A model generated the notes under the pieces. The model did not search any database and had not been told where the DNA came from. It worked only from the letters and a program-made list of their open reading frames with translations. The translations under genes and the position numbers were made by a program. 64,000 bases of DNA from positions 62,001-126,000 of the forward strand of contig CAJHZI010000695.1 in the NCBI GenBank assembly GCA_905160935.1. Direction: 5' to 3'. The first letter of the stretch is position 1, and each line of letters begins with the position of its first letter. The stretch comes from Enchytraeus crypticus (lineage: Eukaryota > Annelida > Clitellata > Enchytraeida > Enchytraeidae). Shown one piece after another: positions 27,501-41,411 of the stretch.

Positions 27501-30500
27501 ACAACATAATAAACTTAAGAAACTATTTAACAATAATAATAGTTTTGTTTGTTTTCATTGATTCTATTTGCATTTTGTTTACATTTTTACGTGCAATGTT
27601 CAATAACAGTATGTTGTTTGAACCAGTGGCGAAATAAAGGGATATAAATGTATAATTAATTACATATCTAATTATTTATCTGTAACAGCAAAATTACTAA
27701 AACACTCCAGTTAAAATGTTACACTAAATTATTAAGTGGAATGCATAGGATAATTACTTAATTTAAAGTAACAGTGGTAGTGTTTCATAAATATTTTATA
27801 AATATATAAATATATAAAACACCCGTTCTTTGACAGAGAAAAACAGTTATAATGCATTAGTACATATATCCTACCAGTGATAATGGACTAAACTGCGTCA
27901 GCAGCACAATCATAAAGTAAGAGATCTAGTGGAATAGTGCCTGGAACACTCACTGAGTACTAGAGTTGGACTCGAGGGACGTGGAGGAAGTGGAGCAGAG
28001 CCGAAGGAACATCTCTAGGAAGACGTTCCGCAGCTTAACGCTGAACATGTCGCCCCCGCTCATGTCAAACATATCCCCGCCGTTGATGGGCGTGTGCTTG
28101 CCCATGAGGTGTGGCGACGGGCTGTCAATCAACAGTCTCTCGTTCACTGAACCACCAGGTACCAGCGACGCCATGAACTGTCCCACCCTGTTCAATAAAT
28201 CAATTAATCAATCAATCAATCAATGCTATGAACCGTCCCACCTAAATAAATCAATCAATTAATTAATCAATAGACTAATCAGTAAATCAATCAATTAATC
28301 AATAAACCGCTCAAACAATCGCTACAGCAATCACTAAATCAATCTATCAACCCATCAATAAATAGTAACGCTAATTACAGCTCTGTCACTTTGCAAGCAT
28401 AACTTTAAAAGCAGCGTCATATTTATAATTTTTAAATAAAACAACTTTTTCATACATAGGATATTTTTATACATTGATTTCTTGGTAGGCGTATGAGATA
28501 CTGGTAGAATGTCCCCCTTAGGAATGAAATGAACGTACTTGAGCAGTACTTAGGTTATTGTAGTTACATACTTGAGCAGTACTTGGGTTATTGTAGTTAC
28601 ATACTTGAGCAGTACTTGGGTTATTGTAGTTACATACTTGAGCAGTACTTGGGTTACTGTAGTTACATACTTGAGCAGTACTTGGGTTATTGTAGTTACA
28701 TACTTGAGCAGTGAAGGGGTGTGAGAGGCTCCCTTCAGCAGCACTGCAATGATGGACGTGACGGCGAATAGAGTAGATCTACTGACAGAGCAGTCGTTCA
28801 GTACACCCAACAGTCTGCTCACTACTCCCAACTCATGCATCATCCTCTCATTGTTCTTCTGTTCCCTGTTAACAGTTCAATAAGCCATCACTTAGCACCC
28901 AACAGTCTGCTAACTACATCCAACTCATGCATCATCCTCTCATTGTTCTTCTGTTCCCTGTTAACGGTTCAATAAGCCATCACTTAGCTGTATGTCTAAT
29001 AGTGATACTATTAGACAGACACTTAGTCATACTCAGTGACACTATTAGACGTACACTTACTATTAGACGTACACTTATACAGACTCAGTGACAATATTAG
29101 AGAGACACTTATGTAGACTTAGTGATACCATTAGACAGACGCTTACGCAGACTCAATGACACTATTAGACACTTACACAGACTCAGTGATACTATTAGCC
29201 ATACACTTACGCAGAGACTCAGTGATACTATTAGACAGACACTTACGCAGACTCGGTGATACTATTAGACATACACTTACACAGACTCAGTGATACTATT
29301 AGACAGACATTTACAAAGACTCAGTGATACTATTAGACTTACGCAGACTCGGTGAGAAGTTCAAAAAAATGCTCATAGAGCGAGCGCTGCAGATCTAACG
29401 GTGCCTCGTGCCAAATCTGTAACAACAGCAATTCAATGAAATACAATAGCACTAGAGAATAACAAAAAACTGAAGAATAAACAGAAAGTTCGACTGGATT
29501 GACTGAGGCGTCAAAGTTTGATGCTGTATTGATTAGCAATCAATACAGCATCGCCAGTAGCTGGAGCCGGTGGCGATGTCGGTAAGATATTCAACCGCGG
29601 ATCAGTATGTGCGGGGTTCAAATCCTGGGCTCGCCCGTCACTGACATCACTTTCGAGCGAGGAAACTGACGTTAACATTAGCTTTAAAAGCTGGTAAAGC
29701 TAAGGTTAACGTCAGTTTCCTCACTCGAAAGCGAGGGCGAGCCCAGGATTTGAACCCGCACCATCAGATACGCGGTCGAGTATCTTACCGACTTCGCCGA
29801 CTTTACCAGCCATACCAGTAAGAGCTCTGGTATGTGTCGCGAATTCAGTGAAGTAGGTCGATAGTTTGTTAAGATGTCACATTTATAGAGTCAGATTATA
29901 CACTGTTAGAGACAAGGAAATAAATGTTTTGCAGCTTCTCATACAGCACATTGAGAACACATAAGCTTCATTGGAAGCTTCTCTGTCGCAGTTCATCCAA
30001 TTCTTATAAAACAATGTCAATGGTTATAAATAGATCATTTTCTCTGACTGCTTATCGATGTCTGAATAATTAACTAGTTAGTTTTAGTGGTTCCGAGATA
30101 TGTCAGGTCAACTGATTGATTGATTGATTAATTGATTGATATCTGAACCTCTTGATCACATAGAAGACTCTCGAATGCTGCTCTATGAGGTATATACGTG
30201 CTCTCTCTACCACTATCCAGTGTTCCTACCAGTGAGAATTGATTGATTGATATCTGTACCTCTAGATCACATTGAATGATTGATATCTGTACCTCTAGAT
30301 CACATTGATGGATTGATATATGTACCTCTAGATCACATTGATTGATTGATATCAATACCTCTAGATCACATTGATTGATTGATATCTGTACCTCTAGATC
30401 ACATAGAAGACTCTCGAAGGCGGTTCTATGGGGTATAGAAGTGCTCTCTCTACCACTGTCCAGTGTTCCTACCAGTGAGAATGTGAGGTGAAGTATATGA

Positions 30501-30896
30501 CTGTTCAACAGGTGACGCTTCTTCTTAAACAACATCGCCAGCATCTACAAAGTTATAACATCGATCAGTCTATTCATTGGTCAATCAATTATTATGTCTA
30601 GTATTTATTAGCATCTACCACGTTATAACATCGATCAGTCAATTAAACAATTCATTGGTCAAACAATTATTATATCTATAATTTATTTTCTATAAAAATA
30701 ACTATCCACTAGTCACTATATAGCTTGTAGTACTAAAGGTTAAAGAAAATGTTTTTTCCACGATCAGCGGCTAATCACCACACAGACACTTAGCAGCAGG
30801 ATGATAAATAGAGCTGCTATTATATTATTATTTTAATTATTTATACTATTATTGTTATTTTATATATCAATGGGGACCGGACAATAAATATATAAT

Positions 30897-30927
<31 letters not shown>

Positions 30928-33900
30928 ATTTATAATTATTTTATATATCAATGAGGAGAGGAGAGATGGCACACCTGGTAGCCCTTGGTCCTGTCCATCT
31001 CCCTGGTGGCGCTGGGCGTGCTCCTCACTATGCACACCAGAGCCTTCACTGCAGCGTACAATCCCTCCACGTCTGTCGCCATGGCAACCAGGCCCAGCAG
31101 CGCCGAAGTCCCGCCCACATTCATGACGACCCTGGCGACGGGCTTAGGACAGAACGTCCTCACACCTGATGCGTTAAAACACCTTTATAACGTGTGTGCT
31201 TTGTCATTTAAAGCTGACACCTGATTTGTTAAAACACCTTTATAACGTGGCGCTTTGTCATTTATAGCTGACACATGATGTGTTAAAACACCTTTATAAC
31301 GTACGAGCTTTGTCCTTTAAACCCGTAACTTAGTTACCTAGAAACAATAATTTCACCCTAAGATTCTGTATTCTTGCATCTGTAAGTTACAACTTTCAGT
31401 CTTTGTGACTGTAACTCGAGTGTGTCAAGTCGTGTTGAAGAGAAACGTTGTGCTTCTGAAAATTGGTATTAAATACACCACATACCTCAAAAAATAACAA
31501 CAACAGCAACATCACTAATAACAACAGCAATTATATAGGGCTACTGCCGCAAATGACAACATCGAGTACTGAAAAAATAAAACTAAGCCACAACAATTCA
31601 TTTTGAAACAGTAACAATTACTTGGTAGTAAACAGCATAACAAGTTGAACATAGCAATGCGCACTTACCATGTCGAAGTACTAAACAATGCAGTAATTGC
31701 AATTATTCATCTATTAATTTATTCAAAAATTCACCATCACGCGTACACTGATAGAGACAGTCCAGTGAACTACACTGCTGCCACTATAACTTATCATCCA
31801 AGATGATAATATTTAGCATCTCAATTCAAATGCCTAACTTAGAAAATACATAGATAAACTCGTCATCCTATGCATGGTGTACAGAGTCATTCTGATTTTC
31901 GTGAAAATAAATCAAAAAAGAAATCTAAATAAGCTACAATATAAAGCTACGGCAGACAAGCGCTTACCCAGATAACCCATGAGAATGGCGCCGAAAGTTC
32001 TAGCGGGGCCGCTCAGGTGCCCCGCTGAGTTGTGCAGAATACGAATGGGCGTGGCGTTCTCGTGCGCGGACATGCCCAACTGCTTGGCCACGTTCCTCGC
32101 GTCCAGTTTGTTGTAGACTTTACGAACCTTGGCGATAGTCATGAGCGACAGGGCGTGTGCGTGTATGCCAAACATCACCTTCTCCTCACCTACCACAGAG
32201 GAGCTGATTGTCTCTGATGTAGAGTCTGTGTGCCAATCAGTCAATCAATCAATCAATCAGTTAATCAATCAATCGATCACTCAATCGATCACTCAATCAC
32301 TCATCACCTTCTCCTCGCCTACCACAGAGGAGCTGATTGTCTCTGACGTAGAGTCTATGTGCCAATCAGTCAATCAATCAGTCAATCAAACAGTCAATCG
32401 ATCAATCAATCAATACATCGATCAATCAATCAATCAGGCAATCAATCAATCAATCAAATAATCAATAAATAAGTAAAATCTATCTATCAAACAATCTGTT
32501 AGCTAATCAATCAATCAATGAATAAATCACAAAATTAGATTGTCAACAGCAAACTACAGTAAACTGAAAAGCGAATATCTCTTAGTAGAACGTAACTTTT
32601 TATATTTATTGCAAAAAGATGAATATACAACTTCGTTAATAAACAAGAAGCATACAGAAAACTCATAAATCTGGAATATTTATATATATTTTTAGAGAAA
32701 TCAATCAATCAATAAGAAATGTATGATATCAGACCGCCTGTAGGGGCCTGCAGACAGCCCACATAGTTGGGCCCCAGCCTGTAGATAAACTGCACAACGC
32801 TCTGACTGACTGCGTCCTCTATAAGGTGACAGGGGCCCTGTCGCCATAGCAACTGAGAAGTTCTGCGCTGTGCAGGCGGCGTGCCAATATAGGCGAACAC
32901 AGAGATGAGAGAATTAGAGGCTAGTGAGGCCTGGCCGCTGTTTACATAGGGCGAGATATAGTGCAGCTGTAAACAGTAAATATATAAACATATGAACACG
33001 TGAGCTACAAACATGTGAGCTAAAGACAAAGTATATACACAGAGATGAGAGAATTAGAGGCTAGGGAGACCTGGCCGCTGTTTACATAGGGCGAGATATA
33101 GTGCAGCTGTACACAGTACACATATAAACATATGAACTATAAACAAAGTATAAACACAGAGATGTGAGAGTTAGAGGCTAGCGAGGCCTGGCCGCTGTTT
33201 ACATAGGGCGAGATATAGTGCAGCTGTAAACAGTAAACACAAAAAAACACAAACATAAACTGCGTGTGCCATAAGAGGCGACTAAGCCCGAAATGAGAGA
33301 GGCAATGAAGAGAAGCTTCATAAATCCTCTCATGTTAAAACTGCGTCAGATTATATAGAGGAGTGATCTTCATCTCAATGAATGGATCAACAAGCTGAAT
33401 GCTGCAGTAGTCTACAACAAGCAAGAAAACTATGACTTTGATCCAATAACCTCAACAGAAATAATGTAAAATAATAAATATAGAAATCTAAAGTAAATAA
33501 TAGTAATATAAATTGAAACAGTAAAACTATAAAGTAATAAAGTCACATAAGTGAAATAATACAATAATTAAATAAAATAAAGTGAAATAATAAGTAATAA
33601 AGTAATATAAAGTGAAATAATAAAGTAATATAAAGTGAAATAATAAAGTAATATAAAGTGAAATAATAAAGTAATATAAAGTGAAATAATAAAGTAATAT
33701 AAAGTGAAATAATAAAGTTACATAAAGTGAAATAATAAATTAATATGAATGAAATAATAAATTAATAAAGAAACCTTCTGTGTATCGACGAGAGTGCCGT
33801 CTATGTGTATACTGACGCTGCTGTTCTTGAGTATTCCAGCTTTGTGCACCACTATCGTCAGGTGATGCCACTGACCCTCCTGGGTCAACTCTGGGCACCA

Positions 33901-36882
33901 AAAGTGAACCACGTTATCACTCTTCACCGGGTCATGATCTCCATCGGTGCCTGGTGTCATCATGAACACAGCAATACAGTGCAGTTCTCTCTTAGTTTTC
34001 TCTCTCTCTCCAGCCTCTCGTTTTCTCTTTCCGTACTGACTAATGGCAGGTCCACGGTATATGAACCTTCCAACAAATTCTCTCCTAATCCAAATTCGCT
34101 CGCCCATCACGGACATCGCTTTCGAGTGAGGAAACTGACGTTAACATTAGCTTTAGCAGCTTTTTTCTCCTAAGCTTTTCTTCCAAAGGCTTTCATCTTT
34201 GCGTACAATTCAGTTATTAAATTATCCCCTGTCACGTCTGCGTCTAACTCTTGTTCAAGCATTCTTCTTTCCATCACATATTTCAGAAACCCATCTCGAC
34301 ATATACGAGAAACAAGAACTACAATACAGAGCAAAGAGCAAAACAGAGAGAGGAAACAATAGCAAAAGTATAACGTCAGATTCGGCATCACAAGGATTCA
34401 TAAACGTTTGGAAAGGGATTTGATCTTACAGCCTTCTACTTCTCAGGCAAGCGCGTTACACATTCGGTCAATCAACCATGGAATCACTGGCCAATCGCCA
34501 CTGTCTGGAGCCACTGGCGGTGTCGAACGCGGATCTGTAGGTGCGGGGTTCAAATCCTGGGCTCGCCAGTCACTGACATCGCTTTCGATTGAGGAAACTG
34601 ACGTTAACCTAAGCTTTACCAGCTTTAGCTTTACCTTTAACCAATCAATGAAAGAGAGAGGTTCTTACCAGTGCTGGGTAGACACTGCTCGAGTGATGAT
34701 ATATAGAGAGAGCGGTCCTTGGCTGAGAGAAAGACGCTGAGACAGACGTGGCTCTCCTCCCTGCCCTGCAGACCCCTCACTATCGTCAGCAGTCTGACAG
34801 GGTGGGCGTCCACCGTGGGTGAACAGAACTTATCCACACAGATCCACGTCGAGTACGTGAGTCCTGAGGTGGGTGGAAACATTCTCTCTCCTATGTACAA
34901 TCAATGATTATAACAAATCATAGAGCTCAGTACAATCAATGATTATAACAAATCATAGACCTGAGTACAATCAATGATTATAACAAATCATAGACCTGAG
35001 TACAATCAATGATTATAACAAATCATAGACCTGAGTACAATCAATGATTATAATAAATCATAGACCTGAGTACAGTCAATGATTATAACAAATCATAGAG
35101 CTCAGTACAATCAATGATTATAACAAATCATAGATTATTGGTTAGACATACATGATCATTGGTTAGACATGCAGTACTCCCGACACACAGACAGACAGCA
35201 AGATAAAGCAAGACTAAGCAATACCTACAGCGACACTAAGAGACTCACCTGTACCCATACCGCTGACGACCCCCACATCGGTGCCGCCGATCATACCGGC
35301 GCTGACGACAGAGGGCGCCGCTGGGCTCTGAGGGGCAATGCTCGGCAGGTAGAGACACCCAAACCCCTCTGAGCTCATGTCGAACTCTATGAACGACGGC
35401 GTGATCGACGCTCCGTGCAGTCTTACGTCACGCGGTGTTGTCATGGAAACCAGACATTTCACCCTAGTCAGTGGAACGGGCTGTCCCGCCAGGGTTTTTC
35501 CATTTTCCGTCGCTGTCTTGGTTTCTCCAGCAGGTACAGAAGAGCTAGTGTTATTGTCGCTGGTGGAGGTGCTAGAGAGTGGAATGGATGGAAGAATAGA
35601 TGGAATCACTTGAGAGATAGTTGGAGGCTTGACTGTGTTCTCTATCAGAGTGGTGTTGTCAGAGTACAGAGGCGAGCCTAGCCTCAGGAAGTCTCTGTTG
35701 ATCAATCAATCATGCAATAAATCAGTCAAAACTAGCCAAATGTCTTCTTAGCCTGCTGATAGGCTCTTGAAAGTCATTTTAATTAATTCATTAACAGAAA
35801 ATATTTACACGTTATATATGTTAATTGATGCTTGATATTACAACTGAAATTGATGCGCTGCTAATTAGTGTTTAATAATAATAATAAGTAATAAAGGTTT
35901 AACGTCCGTTTCCTCATAAAAGGATGATGTCAGGGACGTCCCCGTATTACTCAATCAATTAACTAATTAGCCAATTAATCAATCTAATCATCTCAATTAA
36001 TCAATCAACTAACTGAATGATAGACTTATTCAACTAGTCCACTTCTGTGCGGCTGAATAATTAAATGAGCAAAGAGTTGATTTGATAGATCTGACTGATA
36101 GATCTGACTGATTGGTTGATTTGATTGATAGATCTGACTGATGGATAGATCTAACTGATTGATTGAATTGACTGATTGATTGAATTGACTGATTGATTGA
36201 TCTGACTGATTGGTTGATTTGGCTGACTGATAGATCTGACGGATTGAAGATTTGACTGATTGACAGATTAGACTGATTGATTGATTTAACTGACAGATCA
36301 GACTGATAGGTTGTGCTGGTAGCTCTACCTGAGATCTTTGGGAGCGAGTGACTGGGCGGCGAGCCTCTCAAAGATGTACTGTAGGGGGGAGTGGAGCGGG
36401 TGCTGCTCGTCACAGAGAGAGAGGTTAGAGTGGGCGAGCAGCTCATGAGTCAACCCTGCCTCACACATCACCTGCTGGTTCCTCTCTGACCTCACCAGCG
36501 ACTTGATCACCTCACACACGTGGTACTGTAGGTCCAAGGCTTGCTATAGCACAACACAACACAATCCTGCTACTCTTCTTACATTTGAGACATCCGTAAC
36601 CTCAGCCAATTTCTTGCACTAAATCTCTTATTTTACAAACAAATACTTTAACGAACGGTACAACAAATATTACAGTAAAACTTTGTAGCATATCATATGT
36701 TTATAAGCTGAATATTGTTTGCACATATAAGCAATTTGACTACGCATATGTTCGCTGAGGTTTTGCAATAAACTGACAAACTGTTACCACAGTTACCACA
36801 ACTGTTACTTTTACAAGTATATTTAACAGAATTGATCAAGTATTCTCAAATACGCTATAAATGGCAGCTTCGTTCTCATATG

Positions 36883-36945
<63 letters not shown>

Positions 36946-37054
36946 TAATCATCATCATCTTCCCTTGAATCCCAGTTTAACTAGGGTCGGGATACGAACA
37001 GACTGTCTCAAATCCTCTCTGTCCTAAATCATATCATACCATCAGTCACTTCCC

Positions 37055-37127
<73 letters not shown>

Positions 37128-39223
37128 GTACAATGCCAGTCAGATGAAATTAAGGATAAATTAAAACAAAGAAATAATAAAATCAACTATAAGCTAAAAA
37201 CAGGCAACTAACGTAGGAGTTCAAGTAGAAGAAGATAAGCAGACAAACCTGAGGATTCTCCTCACAGTGAATGGCGGGAACAAGATGCAACAGAGACACC
37301 ACGGCGCCCGAATGCACTATCAGCGGCTCAGGCGTGCTGGGCGAGAGATTGAGGGATAGAGATCCTGTGCTTCCTCTACGTCCTCCACTGGCTGCAGGCT
37401 GTGAGACAGCAGGAGCCGAGGCTGGATGTGCTGAGGGGTCAACAGCTGCTGAGAATCTCTTGAGGCTTGGGGAGTTGTTGCCAGGTAGACCAGCCGAGCT
37501 CGTTTGGCTTACCCTGAACACAACAATCAATCAATCAATCAATAAGAATTTAACGTCCAGTTCCTCGCCATAAGGCCATGTCAGGGACGTCTCTTGCGGA
37601 CTCCACACACACAAGCGCCAAAGAACCACACGATGACGACTGAGTACACAGAGACCACAAGAGAAACGTCTACATATCTACTCTTCTTACTTTCTTGCTG
37701 TCATGCATTTAGCAACCTATCTTCAAGTGATTAACAGAAGTCATACTTCAAACTGCACAGGGCTAATTTTAGTTTTATTTGCCTTAGCGCATGCCGCACT
37801 CGTTCAACAGTCTTTGAGCAGCTTTCAATTTTAAATAAAGGATATGAGAGAATCAATACACTATTATTACTACATTATACAGTATGGAGGAACATGATAG
37901 GATATGAAATAATATCCATACTATATTAGACAGCATAGAGGAAGATGATAGAATCAAACAGGGATTTGTTATTTATCATCCTATACCCATAGGATGATAA
38001 ATACCAGAAGCCACTGAGAAGAAAATTAATACAAGAAGCTATTGAGTATAGTATACGAAATACGAACCTACCCCATTAGCACTAGACACTAGGATGTGAA
38101 ATCAATCAAATGTTAGCATCGTTTTTCCACAAGTCTACTATTGCAGATAAAAAAAGAAAATCATTCTAGAATTAATGTAAAAGAAGCAATCATTTATAAA
38201 AGGTACCTGTCGAAGTTGTCTAGAGCCATATCATAGAGGTATCTGAGTAGTAGAGTAGCAGACAATAGAGTCTGCGGTAGATCTTTAGCTCTAAGTACAA
38301 ATAAAGTACAAATCATAACATAGAGATATAAGTAGTACAGTGGTAGATCTTTAGCCCTAAGTACAAATAAAGTACAAATAAAGTACAAATAAAGTACAAA
38401 TAAAGTACACATGATTCACTCAAATGATTTAATCAAATATAAACAAATATCACAAAGATTTCTTACACTATAATCCACAGGATATCATTCACATTTACCA
38501 CAGATAAATCTATTGGTAGATTATAAATCTATTGGTAGATTATAAATCTATTGGTAGATTATAAATCTACTTATTAGTTCAATGATAAATTAATTAACTG
38601 ATTTTATGAAGGAATGACGAACAGATTGCTTAATTGATTGATATACTGATTGATTGACTGATTGACTGACAGATTGAGTGACTGATTGATTAATTGATTG
38701 ATTGATTAACTGACTTATTGCCTGACTGATTAAAAGATATAAAAGATAGATTAATTGACTGATTGTTTGGCTGATTGATTGATAATTGATTGATTATTTG
38801 CATACACGGTATTTTCTGAGATATTTCTGAAGAGATCTTGGAATGGAGATTCTTCGCTGGGTTTAAGCTGCCCGACACTCGCAGACTCTACGTTAGCATT
38901 GTTGTTGAAGCATCCCAGCAGCCTAACAGCCTCTGTCAGGCTACTGAACCTAACCTGATGGGCAATCATCCAGTCAGCATTAGCTACTCTAATCACTAAT
39001 TAACTATTTGTTGCTATAGTAATTGACGTAAAAGAGATATTTTCATAAAATCAGAAACCGTTGATGCGACAATATCTTACATACAAAAGATCATATATGT
39101 ACTTAGTAGCCGCATAGTATTCCCGTGATACTTAAAAGGAGCTGAAACAGGACAGTAAAGTCATAAAAAGAGTGAGAGAGAGAGAGCGAGAGAGAGAGAG
39201 AGAGAGAGAGGGGTCATAGAGAT

Positions 39224-39261
<38 letters not shown>

Positions 39262-41372
39262 CAAGAGTCCAGTGCTCATGTGGTCGGCTCTTCAAAACTT
39301 TCACAGATGGAAATTTATTATTAATAATAATAACAACCTCAGAAAATGTCAAAAGCAGTGATGCATGATAAACCATTCATAGGCCCAAGATGATATCCAT
39401 CATATATACACAAATGATGCATTGGCAGGTTCATCTCATGGCTAAGACTGGTTAATTGATTGATTGATTGAATGATAGATTGATTAATAGACTGATTGAC
39501 TGCTTCAGTAGAGAAGACTCGAGCGTTGGCAGGTTCATATCTCATGGCTATGATTGCATGATTGATTGATTGATTGATTGATTGAAGTACCTCAGTAGAG
39601 AAGACTCTAGCATTGGCTGGTTCATATCTCATGGCTATGATTGCATGATTGATTGATTGATTGAAGTACCTCAGTAGAGAAGACTCTAGCATTGGCTGGT
39701 TCATATCTCATGGCTATGATTGCATGATTGATTGATTGATTGAAGTACCTCAGTAGAGAAGACTCGAGCATTGGCTGGTTCATATCTCATGGCTATGGTC
39801 ACTGCACTGAACATCAACTTTACCAGATCAATGACACTCCTCCTATCAACTAAAATCAATCAAATTAGTCATTTAGAAAATCAAACAGGCCAACACATGC
39901 TTAATTACACTCACCATATTGACTGGACTATACCAATTAATCAATCACTCAATCATCCATCTATCATGAACTCGTCCTCTCGACTAAAATCAACCATTCA
40001 TTCAATTTATCTGTCTTTATCTCGTCACATAGTCATTAATCCAGTCAAGACAATTTGATTAATAAATCAATCAATCAATAAGAATTTAACGGCCGGTTCC
40101 TCGCCATAAGGCAATATCAGAGACGTCTCTAGCAGACTCCACACAAACAGGAGCCAAAGCACCACACGATGATGACTGAGCACACAGAGACCACAAGAGA
40201 CAGCGAGATCAAAACAGTGCAGTCCAAGATCCAATGCAAGCGGGTTAATTAAGTTAATTGATTGATTAACACATTCGAAGGGGAGAAGGTCTATTAAAAG
40301 AGGTCATAGAAGGAAAAGAGGCAGGGGCAGGCCGAGATTAGGTATGCTAAATGATTTAAAGACCCACTCATATGTGGAAATGAAGAGGAAGGCGGAAGAG
40401 AGAGAAGAGTGGAGGCGTTATATTCCATGGACCTGCCAGTAGGCAGTGCACTAAGAGAGAGAGAGAGAGATTGATTACCTTTATCCCAGGGGGACTTAGG
40501 TGGGCAGGCGAGAGCGCCCTCCATCGACACGAGGACAGACATGACGTAGACAAACCCTCCGACCTTACGAAACACCGTCCTGCTCCTGTGGCTCTCCTTG
40601 AGTACTTGTAGCAGAGCCTGAGCACAAACAAAACTGAGGAATAACTCATCAACACGCAACACAAAGTATTCAAAAACATTTTCTCAATATATTTCATTAA
40701 GGATTAATTAGTTTAATTTAGTAATGTAATTTAATTGAATGAATGAATTAATTAATTGTTTAATTTAGTAATTAATTAATTCATTCATTCAATTAAATGA
40801 ATGAAGAACAAGATTAAACGGGTCAAACAACTAAACCTATTCTAACATCAAATTTTCTGCCAACAGCCACCATAGCAGTAGAACGAAATAGTAAAAGACA
40901 GGTCGATACAGATAAATCGTCACTCTCTCTCATAGTGCACAGCCTACTTGCAAATTCATGGTATATAACGCCTCCACTCTTCTCTGTCTTCTGCTTTCCT
41001 CTTCATTTCCACATATGAGTGGGTCTTTAAATCATCAAACATACCTAATCTTGCCCCTGTCTCTTTCTCCTTCCATTCTACCTTCTATGACCTCTTTTAT
41101 TAGTCCTTCCCCCTTAGAATGTGTCCTATCCAACTCTTCTTCCTATTTCTTAATACATTTATCAACTGTCTATCTGTGCCAACTCTCTCCACAACTTCCT
41201 CATTTGTAACCTTTTGAGTCCAGCTAATCCTCTCCATTCTTCTCCAAATCCACATTTCCAACGCCTCCAGTTTCCTAATATCTTCCTTCCTTAAGGTCCC
41301 TGTTTCACATCCATACAATAGCGTGGCCAAATCCAAAATGTTCAAAGATAAATGGTATATGGATTTAAAGAC

Positions 41373-41411
<39 letters not shown>

